A DNA stretch of 13,208 bases from Eubacteriales Family XIII. Incertae Sedis bacterium (lineage in GTDB: Bacteria; Bacillota; Clostridia; Peptostreptococcales; Anaerovoracaceae). Below the pieces are notes generated by a model that was not told the DNA's origin, did not search any database, and was given only the letters and a program-made list of their open reading frames with translations. The translations under genes were made by a program, and so were the position numbers. This document shows positions 1 to 6,508 of this stretch, one piece after another; position 1 is the first letter of the stretch; the number at the start of each line of letters is the position of its first letter. The stretch is taken from contig JAITEX010000175.1 of the NCBI GenBank assembly GCA_031281765.1, positions 1-13,208 on the forward strand, written 5' to 3'.

Positions 1-555
1 ATCAGGGAAGCCGAAGGGGAAATAGAGCGGGTCGGAATAGACATGGCGGCGGACGCGGCGCGCGGCGCCGACATCGTTTTGTTTGTCGCGGACGGCAGCG
101 CCGGGGTGGACAAGGACGACAAAAAAGTCGCGGAGATAGTCGCGCCGTCCGGAGAAAAAACCGCGCTGCTTATCGTTTCAAAATCGGACATGCGTCAAGT
201 AATTGACTTGACGGAAGCCGGAAAGCTGATGCCGTTCGCGAAAGCGATTTTCGTTTCGTCGGTGACGGGCGACGGAATCGCGGAACTTGAGGACGGAATT
301 GCGGACCTCGTATTCGGAGGGAAAACCGCTTCGCGGGAGAGCCTTCTCGTCGCCGATGTGCGCCAGAAAAATCTCCTAATCCGGGCCGAATCGGAAGCCC
401 TCGAAGCGACGCACGCGCTCCGCTCGGGAGAGCCGCTCGACTTCGCGGAAGTGAATATAAAGGCAGCCTATGACGCCCTCGGAGAGATAATCGGGGAGAC
501 GGTGACGGAGGATATTCTGGACCGGGTCTTTGAGAGATTTTGTATCGGGAAGTAA
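1..555 (+). CDS. mnmE: tRNA uridine-5-carboxymethylaminomethyl(34) synthesis GTPase MnmE, 3' part
   Basis: The gene runs in from before the window; frame 1 is open from base 1, so only the last 184 residues are seen. MnmE is the GTPase that works with MnmG to place the (carboxymethyl)aminomethyl group on U34 of wobble-position tRNAs in the cytoplasm. The visible part starts just after the G3 region (IREAEGEIERVGID), continues through the second half of the Ras-like G domain (VLFVADGS, then the G4 region LLIVSKSDM) and then the C-terminal helical domain, and ends in the family's hallmark FCIGK, whose Cys is the conserved catalytic-site cysteine. Odd: the G4 motif is SKSD where NKxD is expected, so the guanine-contacting Asn is replaced by Ser. 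It is followed by mnmG, its usual partner, but after an unusually long 291-bp gap. Identity is secure. Confidence 0.95.
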   Translation: MREAEGEIERVGIDMAADAARGADIVLFVADGSAGVDKDDKKVAEIVAPSGEKTALLIVSKSDMRQVIDLTEAGKLMPFAKAIFVSSVTGDGIAELEDGIADLVFGGKTASRESLLVADVRQKNLLIRAESEALEATHALRSGEPLDFAEVNIKAAYDALGEIIGETVTEDILDRVFERFCIGK

Positions 556-604
556 GTTTTGGCGGGCGGAGTCTTTGAGAGATTTTGTATTTGAAGGTAA
601 GTTT
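526..604 (+). repeat. Imperfect direct repeat duplicating the 3' end of mnmE
   Basis: Bases 526-545 and 571-590 are identical over 20 bp, and the similarity continues to 559 and 604 (about 30 of 34 bases). The spacing is 45 bp, a multiple of three. The first copy encodes the last residues of MnmE (VFERFCIGK and stop). The second copy, in the same frame, would encode VFERFCI and then TGA. It looks like a partial tandem duplication of the gene tail that has since drifted. Confidence 0.8.
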
Positions 605-846
605 GGAGAGCGAATTTTTTGCCCGGAGGTGCGGGGGAGAGCCGTGATTCCGGGCTGAAATGAGGCGGGAAATGAGAGAGAATTGCGGGGAAATAGAGGT
701 GAATGTGCCGGGGGATGAGGCGAGTATGTGCCGGTGAGGTGTTGGTTTACATAATCTTGATGACGTAAACTAAGCCGGCGAGCGCTCACGGAAAGGATTA
801 TAGCGTTACGAAAAAGTGCAAAAAACGCTAATATCGTCTAAATGCG
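556..846. other. mnmE-mnmG intergenic region
   Basis: No gene is supported here. It holds the decayed copy of the mnmE tail (571-604); a 7-bp inverted repeat gcccgga/tccgggc (621-627 and 649-655) with no following T-run, so not a terminator; a strongly purine-rich stretch on the plus strand (about 656-740); and, close to mnmG, two further inverted repeats: gtttac/gtaaac (745-750, 765-770) and tagcgtt/aacgcta (801-807, 824-830). The last one could be an operator or 5' leader stem for mnmG. No convincing -35/-10 pair was found; TAATAT at 829-834 is a weak -10 candidate. Confidence 0.6.
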
Positions 847-3036
847 ATGGAAAACGAAATTATAAAACAAAACACGGAATATGACGTCATAGTTGTCGGC
901 GCGGGGCACGCAGGCTGCGAAGCGGGGCTCGCCGCGGCCCGGCTCGGTTGTCGCACGCTTGTGCTGACTATCAGCTTGGAATCCGTCGCGCACATGCCGT
1001 GCAACCCCTCGATAGGAGGGACGGGCAAGGGGCAGCTCGTAAAGGAGATAGACGCCCTCGGCGGAGAGATGGGGCTCGTCATCGACAAGACCTTTATCCA
1101 GAGCAGAATGCTGAATTTGACGAAGGGGCCGGCGGTCCGTTCGCCGCGCGCGCAGGCTGACAAACAGCGCTATCATGAGGAGATGAAACTGACCCTTGAG
1201 CGGCAGGAAAACCTCGATCTCGTGCAGGGAGAAGTCGTCGAAATTTTGTTCGGCGGGGAGGGCAGCCGGAGTCCCGACAGTGCGGAATTGGGAGAAAATG
1301 GACCGGCCGTCGGAGCGGTTCGCGCGGAGGCTACGGAGGCGGATTTGGAAAAGCCTGGCATGGCTCCCGGGACAGAAAAAACGAGACCGGAAGCGAGCGG
1401 CATGAACGCTACTGTCAAGAAAAATACTTGTCAAGATGACTTTTCCGGTTTGCCGTCCGTCGCCGGAAAAATCCACCCGCGTGATGAGGGCGGTAAAAAC
1501 GAAAGAGATGGTGCGGGCAAATTTGTGCGCGGCATTTTGACAAAATCAGGGACGGTGTATTCGGCGCCGGCAGTAGTGCTCGCGACGGGCACCTATCTGA
1601 ATGCCCTCGTTCATGTCTCCGGCCGGATGTGGCACAGCGGCCCGTCGGGCATGACCCCGTCGCTCGACCTCGCCGCTTCGCTCGAAGAATCCGGAATCGG
1701 CCTGCGGCGATTCAAGACGGGGACGCCGGCTCGCGTACTCGCGTCGTCGCTCCGCTATGACGGGATGCAGGAGCAAAAAGGCGACGAGGAAATCATGCCG
1801 TTTTCATTTATGAACGATGATGTCGCGGACAACAAGATCTCGTGTTGGCTCACGTGGACGAACCCGAAAGCACACAAGATAGTGGCGGACAATATCGACA
1901 AGACGGCTCCGTACGGAGGTCATACGACGGGCGTCGGCCCGCGCTACTGTCTCTCCATTGAGGATAAGGTGAGCCGCTTTCCGGAGCGCGAACGGCACCA
2001 GATATTCCTCGAACCGGAGGGGCTTTCCACGGAGGAAGTCTATGTGCAGGGTATGAGTACGAGCCTGCCCGAAAATCTTCAGCGGGAGTTTTATCGTTCC
2101 ATCGCCGGTCTCGAGGAAGCGAAATTTTCGCGGTACGCCTACTCGATAGAGTACGACTGTATCGACCCGACGCGCCTGAAAAAGAGCCTCGAATATCGCG
2201 GTATCGACGGGCTGTTTTGCGCAGGCCAAATCAACGGCAGCTCCGGCTACGAGGAGGCGGCGGCGCAGGGGCTTATCGCGGGGCTGAACGCGGCGCGGAA
2301 AGTTCTCGGCAAGATGTCGTGGACGCCGGACCGATCGGAAGCATATATAGGGGTCCTTATCGACGACCTCGTGACGAAGGGTACGAATGAGCCCTATAGG
2401 ATAATGACGTCCCGGGCCGAATTCCGTCTGGTCCTCCGGCAGGACAATGCTGACCTGCGCCTGACGGCCGCGGGTTATGAGCTCGGGCTCGCGAGCCGGG
2501 AGCGGTATGAGCGGTATCTGAAAAACAAGGATGATACGGAACGCGAAATCGAGAGGCTGCGCACGGGGCAGGTATCCCGGGCGGCGACGGATGAGTTTAT
2601 ACGGGGATTGACCGGAGACGGGGTAGAGGTGGATGAATTTATACGGGGAAAGGATGCCGGGGGCCGCATAAGCTATGCCGAACTGTTGAAACGGCCGGAA
2701 GTTAGCTGGAAATCGCTCTCGGAAGCCTTTGGGCCGTGGGAGCAGGTTTCCACCTATGCGCGGACGCAGGCCGAAATACAGATAAAATATGAGGGTTATA
2801 TCTCAAAACAGGAAAAACAGATAGAAAAATTCCGGAAGCTTGAACACCGCTTGATTCCGGAGGGAATAGACTATCTTTCGCTGAACGGGCTCAGGAACGA
2901 GGCGAAGGAGAAGCTCGACGCGCTGCGGCCTACGTCCATCGGCGAAGCCGGCCGCATTTCCGGCGTATCGCCGGCCGATATTGGCGTACTTTTAGTGCAT
3001 ATCGAGCGTTTGGGGCGGGAAAAGAACGAAGGGTAA
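847..3036 (+). CDS. mnmG: tRNA uridine-5-carboxymethylaminomethyl(34) synthesis enzyme MnmG (GidA), with a ~90-residue insertion
   Basis: MnmG is the FAD-dependent partner of MnmE that modifies the wobble uridine of tRNAs. The N-terminal FAD-binding motif is VVGAGHAGCEA (17-27). The two catalytic cysteines sit in MPCNPSIGGTGKG (Cys52) and GPRYCLSIEDKV (Cys368). A second glycine motif, FCAGQINGSSGYEEAAAQG, is at 457-475, and the C-terminal GidA-associated domain ends with the usual RISGVSPADIGVLL. The protein has 729 residues where about 630 is usual. Most of the excess is a hydrophilic Gly/Ala/Glu-rich stretch at about 136-225, between LVQGEVVEIL and FVRGILTKSG, where other members have only a short turn. 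The start at 847 is the only in-frame ATG after the stop at 829, but it has no recognisable Shine-Dalgarno. It is followed 35 bp later by rsmG. The frame is open throughout. Confidence 0.97.
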   Translation: MENEIIKQNTEYDVIVVGAGHAGCEAGLAAARLGCRTLVLTISLESVAHMPCNPSIGGTGKGQLVKEIDALGGEMGLVIDKTFIQSRMLNLTKGPAVRSPRAQADKQRYHEEMKLTLERQENLDLVQGEVVEILFGGEGSRSPDSAELGENGPAVGAVRAEATEADLEKPGMAPGTEKTRPEASGMNATVKKNTCQDDFSGLPSVAGKIHPRDEGGKNERDGAGKFVRGILTKSGTVYSAPAVVLATGTYLNALVHVSGRMWHSGPSGMTPSLDLAASLEESGIGLRRFKTGTPARVLASSLRYDGMQEQKGDEEIMPFSFMNDDVADNKISCWLTWTNPKAHKIVADNIDKTAPYGGHTTGVGPRYCLSIEDKVSRFPERERHQIFLEPEGLSTEEVYVQGMSTSLPENLQREFYRSIAGLEEAKFSRYAYSIEYDCIDPTRLKKSLEYRGIDGLFCAGQINGSSGYEEAAAQGLIAGLNAARKVLGKMSWTPDRSEAYIGVLIDDLVTKGTNEPYRIMTSRAEFRLVLRQDNADLRLTAAGYELGLASRERYERYLKNKDDTEREIERLRTGQVSRAATDEFIRGLTGDGVEVDEFIRGKDAGGRISYAELLKRPEVSWKSLSEAFGPWEQVSTYARTQAEIQIKYEGYISKQEKQIEKFRKLEHRLIPEGIDYLSLNGLRNEAKEKLDALRPTSIGEAGRISGVSPADIGVLLVHIERLGREKNEG
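2590..2649 (+). repeat. In-frame direct repeat inside mnmG (DEFIRG motif twice)
   Basis: Two near-identical 18-bp segments at 2590-2607 and 2632-2649 (one mismatch) lie 42 bp apart, exactly 14 codons, and both encode DEFIRG (residues 582-587 and 596-601). They fall in the variable stretch just before the conserved ISYAELLKRPE, a place where MnmG proteins differ in length. A short in-frame tandem duplication is the simplest reading. Confidence 0.75.
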
Positions 3037-3071
3037 GAAATAAGACGGAGAGGTAAGCAGGAATAAGAAAG

Positions 3072-3911
3072 ATGAGAGATGAACGCGAAAAATTGATACA
3101 GGCGCTGAGAACCTTGGGTTTTGGCGGTTCCGGCCCTGCAGAAGCGGCCGAAGTAACCGAGGCCGCCGAAAAGATGCTGGAATTTGAAAACCTCGTTCTT
3201 GAACGCAACGAAACCATCAATCTGACAGCCATTACGGACAGGGACGAATTCCTGACAAAGCATTTGGTGGATTCCTGCTCCTGTTATGGCTGGCCGGAGA
3301 TAGCGGCTGCCGCGCGCATCGTGGATATAGGCACGGGCGCGGGCTTCCCGGGCGTGCCGCTTGCCCTGCTGTACCCCGAAAAACAGTTTGTGCTGATAGA
3401 TTCGCTCGGAAAACGGACGGATTTCATTACGGAAGCGGCGCAAAAGCTGGATATTTCGAACGTGGAGGCCCTGCATATGCGCGCCGAGGACGCCGGCCGC
3501 GACCCGGGCCTGCGCGAATCCTTTGACCTCTGTGTGACGCGCGCCGTCGCGGCCCTGCCCGTACTCGAAGAATACTGCCTGCCTCTTGTGAAAACAGGCG
3601 GTTTCCTGTACGCCTACAAGACGCAGAACGCCGAGGGCGAGCTCGCGGACGGAACGCTCGCGCGCAGCCTTTTGGGCGGTTCACGCGACGCGGAATCGCG
3701 GCCCATCGGTCCCCGGAGAGACATGAAGGCGCGCATCCTTGAGGGCCCCGGCCCAATAAAGGGCGCCGAAAACGGTGGTTCCGCTGCAGCGAAACTCGTC
3801 GGTCCCGGTGACCTGCCCTTTTCGCGCCGCATCTTTATTATAAAAAAGGAACGCCCCACCCCCGCTTCCTACCCGCGCAAAGCCGGCGTCCCCGCAAAGA
3901 TACCGCTATAG
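3072..3911 (+). CDS. rsmG: 16S rRNA (guanine(527)-N(7))-methyltransferase RsmG (GidB), extended near the C-terminus
   Basis: RsmG uses S-adenosylmethionine to methylate N7 of G527 in 16S rRNA. The family signatures are NETINLTAI (46-54), HLVDS (64-68), the SAM-binding loop VDIGTGAGFPGVPLAL (84-99), VTRAVA (155-160) and the C-terminal PTPASYPRKAGVPAKIPL. With 279 residues it is about 40 longer than the usual Bacillota form. The extra length lies between LLGG (200-203) and PFSRRIFIIKK (249-259), a Gly/Pro/Arg-rich stretch with no recognisable domain. The gene starts 35 bp behind mnmG, with AGGA 9 nt before the ATG, and is followed 35 bp later by the alkyltransferase, so the three probably form one transcript. 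The mnmE-mnmG-rsmG order is the standard one near the origin. Confidence 0.95.
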   Translation: MRDEREKLIQALRTLGFGGSGPAEAAEVTEAAEKMLEFENLVLERNETINLTAITDRDEFLTKHLVDSCSCYGWPEIAAAARIVDIGTGAGFPGVPLALLYPEKQFVLIDSLGKRTDFITEAAQKLDISNVEALHMRAEDAGRDPGLRESFDLCVTRAVAALPVLEEYCLPLVKTGGFLYAYKTQNAEGELADGTLARSLLGGSRDAESRPIGPRRDMKARILEGPGPIKGAENGGSAAAKLVGPGDLPFSRRIFIIKKERPTPASYPRKAGVPAKIPL

Positions 3912-3946
3912 GCTGGATTCAGCAAATTATAAAAAAGGAATGGATA

Positions 3947-4324
3947 ATGACGGATTTTGTGATGCAGGTGATGATGGCGGTGAACCTTGTGCCGGAGGGA
4001 AGCGTGGTTTCATACGGCGACGTGGCGGCGGCCATCGGCCGGCCGCGGGCGCACCGCGCCGTTGGGAACGCCTTGCACAAGAACCCTCTGCCCGTGGAAA
4101 CGCCGTGTCACCGGGTAGTTCATGCGGACGGGCGGCTTGCGCCCGCCTATGCTTTCGGCGGTATCGGCGCACAGCGGAACCTTCTGTTACAAGAGGGCGT
4201 AGCCGTTGTAAACCATACCGTTGATATGAACGAATACCGCTGCGCGGATCTCCCTGCCCGGTATACCGGGGCCTACGGGCAAAAAGCACGTAAGCATAAA
4301 AATTTTTATTGCTCCACATATTGA
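3947..4324 (+). CDS. MGMT-family methylated-DNA-protein-cysteine methyltransferase, DNA-binding domain only
   Basis: This 125-residue protein is the C-terminal domain of O6-alkylguanine-DNA alkyltransferases without the N-terminal domain of Ada/Ogt. It shows VPEGSVVSYGDVAAAIG (15-31), the DNA-recognition helix with its arginine finger (PRAHRAVGNALHKNP, 33-47), the active-site motif PCHRVV with Cys54, and QRNLLLQEGV (76-85). Because the acceptor Cys is present, it should be a suicide repair protein moving an alkyl group from O6-methylguanine to itself; alkyltransferase-like proteins usually carry Trp at this place. The last ~25 residues (basic, ending NFYCSTY) go beyond the usual family end. 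The start at 3947 is favoured by AAGGAA at 3935-3940; an ATG at 3940 is in another frame. It sits 35 bp behind rsmG. Confidence 0.9.
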   Translation: MTDFVMQVMMAVNLVPEGSVVSYGDVAAAIGRPRAHRAVGNALHKNPLPVETPCHRVVHADGRLAPAYAFGGIGAQRNLLLQEGVAVVNHTVDMNEYRCADLPARYTGAYGQKARKHKNFYCSTY

Positions 4325-4358
4325 CACTTCAAATAATAAAAAATAGCCGCCCGACTTT

Positions 4359-4394
4359 GCCGTCAAACAGAAATAACGTCATTTTGTTTACGGC
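4359..4394. terminator. Candidate terminator hairpin between convergent genes
   Basis: A 36-nt hairpin can form from gccgt-c-aaaca-g-aaat (4359-4374) and attt-tgttt-acggc (4381-4394), with two single-base bulges and a 6-nt loop. It starts 2 bp past the stop codon of the minus-strand maf gene and lies 35 bp past the end of the plus-strand alkyltransferase. The T-run on the minus strand (attttttatt) begins only after a further ~15 nt, so it is not a textbook intrinsic terminator, but the position between converging genes fits one. Confidence 0.45.
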
Positions 4395-4395
4395 C

Positions 4396-5310
4396 TTATT
4401 GCAGCTCCTTTTCTATGCGCGCCCAGGGCAGGCCTATGACGTTTTCGATGTCGCCGTCCACGCGCGCGACGTTTACCGACCAGGAGGACTGCACGGCATA
4501 GGCGCCGGATTTGTCAAAGGGCTGTTCTTCACGGATAAACCGCCATATTTCTTCATCCGGATAGTCCTTAAACGTGACTTCCGTGACATCAGCGAAGCGC
4601 TGTTCGGCGCCTGACGCGAGGTCTATCAAAGACACGCCCGTAATGACGCGGTGTGTGGTGTTTCGCAGGAGGCTGAGGATGCGGAATGCGTCGTCCGCAT
4701 CCGCCGGCTTCCCGATAAGGCCGTCCTTGTCTATCACCGTATCGGCCCCGAGTATTATCACGCGTTTTTCGTAATTCCCGCCGAGGGCGCGGAGCCTCTC
4801 ATACACTTCGGCCGCCTTCATATGCGCTATCCGCATGGCGAGTTCATCTACGCTGCTCTGTTCGCTATCCGCCGCACCGATGCTCTCGTCGGCATTTGAC
4901 GGGATTATTACAGGATTGATTCCATGGGCGTTCAATATATCACGCCGCCGCGGTGACGCGGACGCGAGCGCTATCGTTACGCTATACGCGGGATGTTCGG
5001 GGGCTGTTTTGCCTGAATCCCCTTGGGGTTTCGGCTTCCGCGGGTGCCAGCCTTTCGCGACGCGCTTCTCCTGCTCGTGCAGTTCCACGATGGTCCAGAA
5101 ACAGGTAAAGGCGATTATCGCGAGGATAACGGATAGATAGGGGTTCGCGATAAGCATGGACGCGGTCGTGAAAGCAAGGCCGCAGACGAGGAAAAGCGGC
5201 CAGATTTTCTTGCCGATGTGATACTCCGTTTTGACGACCAAGGGGTGAAAGAGGCCAATTATGACGAAAGTCACTATACCGACCACCGGCCCGAGAATGT
5301 GTATGGTCAT
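4396..5310 (-). CDS. maf: DUF4491 membrane domain fused to Maf nucleotide pyrophosphatase
   Basis: Residues 1-95 match the small membrane family DUF4491 as I remember it (GLFHPLVVKTEYHIGKK at 19-35, VELHEQEKRVAKGW at 75-88), with three hydrophobic segments at about 5-22, 37-55 and 57-75. Residues 112-304 are a complete Maf domain, which hydrolyses non-canonical or modified nucleoside triphosphates to monophosphate and PPi: LASASPRRRDIL (115-126), GADTVI (188-193), GKP (200-202), FDKSGAYAVQ (265-274) and IGLPWARI (292-299). Lysines after segments 1 and 3 put the Maf domain on the cytosolic side by the positive-inside rule. The join SVTIALAS has a GTA valine and no start codon, so Maf has no obvious separate start. 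GGAG lies 11 nt before the ATG. It follows the NnrE-Nudix gene by 41 bp, likely one operon. I know the two families only as separate proteins. Confidence 0.92.
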   Translation of the reverse strand: MTIHILGPVVGIVTFVIIGLFHPLVVKTEYHIGKKIWPLFLVCGLAFTTASMLIANPYLSVILAIIAFTCFWTIVELHEQEKRVAKGWHPRKPKPQGDSGKTAPEHPAYSVTIALASASPRRRDILNAHGINPVIIPSNADESIGAADSEQSSVDELAMRIAHMKAAEVYERLRALGGNYEKRVIILGADTVIDKDGLIGKPADADDAFRILSLLRNTTHRVITGVSLIDLASGAEQRFADVTEVTFKDYPDEEIWRFIREEQPFDKSGAYAVQSSWSVNVARVDGDIENVIGLPWARIEKELQ

Positions 5311-5351
5311 AAATCCGAAATCTCCATTTTCATACCTTTATTATAAGGAAT

Positions 5352-6458
5352 TTATGGATTATCGACAAGCGGCATGCGGGTTTTCAGCCGTTCAAGGACG
5401 GGGAAGTCCGCGCCGAGCCATTTGACGGAATAGAGTTCATCTGCGCCGAGCCAGGCGAATGCCGTGTGTTCGAGCAGCGAAAACGATTCGCTTTCTATGG
5501 TGCAGAGGAAGCAGTCCATTTTCAGGCGGAATTTCGGATAATCGTATACCGTTGTCGCAAAATATTCGTCTACCGAAATATCCGCCGCGAGTTCTTCTTT
5601 GATTTCGCGTCGCAGCGCTTCTTCGGGGTTCTCACCGGGTTCGACCTTTCCGCCCGGGAATTCCCACCAGCCCGCATAATCCCCGTATCCGCGCTGCGTG
5701 GCAAGCACTTTGCCGCCATGTATGATAAGGGCGCCGGAAACAAAGATTTCCGGCAGGTTGTCTTTCGCGTAAATGCCGATGTCGGCGGTATGGACAGCGC
5801 CCGCATAGACCGGGCCGTCCACTATGGCCAGCCCGATTTTCGGGAACGCGAAGGTGACGGTTTCGTCGGCCCGAATGGCATCGCCCCGTATATGCCCCGT
5901 ATCGGAGTCGAGTCCGGATGGTATATCAACGGCTATCACATGGCAGCCGGGATGCCGGAAGTGGTATGCGTTCACGCATTCGATAACGGCCCGGAACTCA
6001 CCGGCAACATCGCGCGTGAGACCGATGCCAAGCAGCGCGTCTATGATAAGATCCGGTTCGGATAAAAATGCGGAGCGCGCGTCAGAGGAGACTTCAACCC
6101 CGTAGTTTTGCGCGATTTCCCTCTGCTTGCTCGTTTCGCCGGTGAGTTTATGTTCATCGCCGACAAACAGGGCAACAGTCTTGATGCCGGCAAGGTGCAG
6201 CAAGCGTGCCACAGCAAACCCGTCGCCGCCGTTATTTCCCGCTCCGCAGATGCAGAGGGCGCGCTTTTCCTTCGTTTGTTTGTGACCGGGGGCGTCCGCT
6301 TCGGCCCAAAAGCGCAGTGCCGCGCGGAAAACCGCAAGAGCCGCCCGTTCCATAAGAACCATGGACGGAACGCCCTTTTCCTGTATCGTATACTCGTCGA
6401 GGGCTTTCATCTCGGCCGAGGATATATAAGGGCTTTGCAGCACTGTCTGTTCGTACAT
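5352..6458 (-). CDS. nnrE: NAD(P)H-hydrate epimerase (YjeF N-terminal domain) fused to MutT-like Nudix hydrolase
   Basis: Residues 10-230 are an NnrE/YjeF_N domain, which interconverts R- and S-NAD(P)HX during repair of hydrated NAD(P)H: MVLMERAA (33-40), CGAGNNGGDGFAVARLL (71-87), IIDALLGIGL (138-147), AVDIPSGLDSDTGHIRGDAI (176-195) and FAFPKIGL (203-210). Residues 238-368 are a Nudix hydrolase with an almost complete Nudix box at 270-292 (G270-x5-E276-x7-REIKEEL; the late Gly is Ala) after WWEFPGG, the MutT/NudG type that cleaves oxidised dNTPs. The linker is only a few residues, KDNLPEIF. NnrE is normally fused to, or next to, the dehydratase NnrD; here that place is taken by Nudix and no NnrD is in the window. 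The start at 6458 has no Shine-Dalgarno, but a TATAAT lies 7 nt upstream. The Maf fusion gene follows 41 bp downstream. Confidence 0.93.
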   Translation of the reverse strand: MYEQTVLQSPYISSAEMKALDEYTIQEKGVPSMVLMERAALAVFRAALRFWAEADAPGHKQTKEKRALCICGAGNNGGDGFAVARLLHLAGIKTVALFVGDEHKLTGETSKQREIAQNYGVEVSSDARSAFLSEPDLIIDALLGIGLTRDVAGEFRAVIECVNAYHFRHPGCHVIAVDIPSGLDSDTGHIRGDAIRADETVTFAFPKIGLAIVDGPVYAGAVHTADIGIYAKDNLPEIFVSGALIIHGGKVLATQRGYGDYAGWWEFPGGKVEPGENPEEALRREIKEELAADISVDEYFATTVYDYPKFRLKMDCFLCTIESESFSLLEHTAFAWLGADELYSVKWLGADFPVLERLKTRMPLVDNP

Positions 6459-6465
6459 GGCTTAC

Positions 6466-6471
6466 ATTATA
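6466..6471 (-). promoter_or_regulatory. -10 box (TATAAT) for nnrE, possible leaderless start
   Basis: A perfect TATAAT on the minus strand ends 7 nt before the nnrE ATG. Transcription normally starts about 6-8 nt after this box, which would put the mRNA 5' end at or next to the start codon. There is no Shine-Dalgarno in between (gtaagcc). The -35 region is not consensus-like. Confidence 0.5.
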
Positions 6472-6508
6472 CACTATACGGTTTTTTGGTTGCGTATGAT
6501 CCGGATAA

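Noticed and set aside
621..655. gcccgga/tccgggc hairpin after mnmE as terminator
   Set aside because: No T-run follows on either strand; the run of T stands before it on the plus strand.
660..740. Purine-rich tract between mnmE and mnmG as a small RNA gene
   Set aside because: Strong G/A bias is visible, but no promoter, terminator or stable fold supports an RNA gene.
376..789. 137-codon minus-strand frame over the mnmE tail and gap
   Set aside because: Its repeated TKSLKD peptide is only the reverse reading of the duplicated mnmE tail.
838..1476. 212-codon minus-strand open frame opposite the start of mnmG
   Set aside because: Lies over the conserved FAD motif of mnmG and over its insert; no family features and no ribosome site seen.
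5307..5333. Nine-codon minus-strand ORF (MKMEISDL) overlapping the maf ATG as ATGA
   Set aside because: No properly spaced ribosome site and too short to separate from chance; translational coupling is possible but not shown.
5466..6065. 199-codon plus-strand frame opposite the NnrE-Nudix gene
   Set aside because: The Nudix box and NnrE motifs are on the minus strand; no domain is seen on the plus strand.
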